A DNA stretch of 30,696 nucleotides, from assembly GCA_964345825.1 (NCBI GenBank), contig CAYFSI010000012.1:1-30696 (forward strand), written 5' to 3'. Each line of letters starts with the position of its first letter. The first letter of the stretch is position 1. The DNA comes from JAAYDH01 sp964345825. GTDB taxonomy: Bacteria; Bacillota_I; Bacilli_A; RFN20; CAG-826. Under the pieces are notes generated by a model that saw only the letters and a list, made by a program, of their open reading frames with translations, ran no database searches and was not told where the DNA came from. This document shows, piece after piece, positions 30,412-30,696 of this stretch. The position numbers and the translations under genes are program-made.

Positions 30412-30696
30412 ATGAGTTTGCCAAGAAATCAACAACACTATATTATTATGACCATCATTTATGATGAATTGGTCGATTTTTCCACAAACGTCTCTGACAT
30501 GGAACGTGACGCTCGTGAATTAATTAGCGAGATGTGCGATCAACCCTATGACGAAGTCGATGACTTCATCAAGAACGTGATCATCCTTTCTTTAACTAAA
30601 TACGGAATCATTAGAGATGCTTACATCCCTTACTTAAAGAGTTGGAAGTGGGAGAGACTTCCTCTACTTACCCAAGCTATTTTACTAATGTCATAT
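30412..30696 (+). CDS. nusB: Transcription antitermination factor NusB (partial, 3' end outside)
   Basis: The first 95 residues of NusB, open to the window edge. It begins 'MSLPRNQQHYIIMTIIYDEL' three bases after the asp23-family stop. The helical pattern and 'SWKWERLPLLTQAILLMSY' match the NusB core near the C-terminal half ('W.ERL...E.AIL..' block). NusB with NusE (S10) binds boxA of rRNA transcripts and supports antitermination. The asp23-nusB order is usual in Bacillota, which supports the call. Confidence 0.88.
   Translation, partial: MSLPRNQQHYIIMTIIYDELVDFSTNVSDMERDARELISEMCDQPYDEVDDFIKNVIILSLTKYGIIRDAYIPYLKSWKWERLPLLTQAILLMSY

Overview
The window reads as a conserved chromosomal stretch of a low-to-moderate GC Bacillota (Firmicutes), probably an uncultured, reduced-genome Bacilli or Mollicutes-related gut lineage. 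Evidence: every gene is on the + strand; classic Bacillota neighbourhoods are present (lon-ysxC, T-box-valS, rplU-prp-rpmA-obgE, ruvA-ruvB, rel-hisS-aspS, asp23-nusB); L27 carries the N-terminal extension that is cut by Prp; secD and secF are fused. TGA is used as a stop (radC) and TGG for Trp, so the standard bacterial code applies. A run of 10 N at 21867-21876 shows this is a draft or metagenome assembly.

Layout. 1-4575: end of lon, ysxC, a Val-type T-box leader with valS, a 60-residue membrane peptide gene of unknown role whose ribosome site lies inside a terminator hairpin, and radC. 4584-9434: a promoter and structured leader drive rplU-prp-rpmA (ending in a terminator), followed by obgE-nadE, a tiny 31-codon membrane ORF, ruvA and ruvB. 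9435-12290: an inverted-repeat-rich leader and a divergent secDF with a terminator. 12293-18252: recJ, an orphan acidic lipoprotein and an asymmetric heterodimeric ABC exporter. 18319-25827: bifunctional rel, hisS with a Cys/His-rich C-terminal tail that spans the assembly gap, aspS and transketolase.

25828-30051 is an accessory island. Two copies of the same 5'-truncated RHS core fragment, about 480 bp apparently identical including upstream DNA, lead into two unrelated hydrophobic Gly-rich C-terminal domains. Each is followed at once by a different small membrane protein gene. Between and after the copies lie broken ORFs with frameshifts and lost start codons, which look like decayed immunity or toxin cassettes. 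The arrangement suggests a polymorphic-toxin cassette reservoir, possibly with membrane-acting toxins. 30052-end returns to core genes: an Asp23-family protein and the start of nusB.

The core genes serve translation (YsxC, Obg, L21, L27, ValRS, HisRS, AspRS), DNA repair (RuvAB, RecJ, RadC), secretion (SecDF), stringent response (Rel) and central metabolism (NadE, Tkt). Several transcription-unit starts (13880, 14651, 18319, 25988, near 30052) have no Shine-Dalgarno sequence, and at some of them a -10 box sits almost at the start codon, suggesting leaderless mRNAs. Genes inside operons usually have clear Shine-Dalgarno sites.
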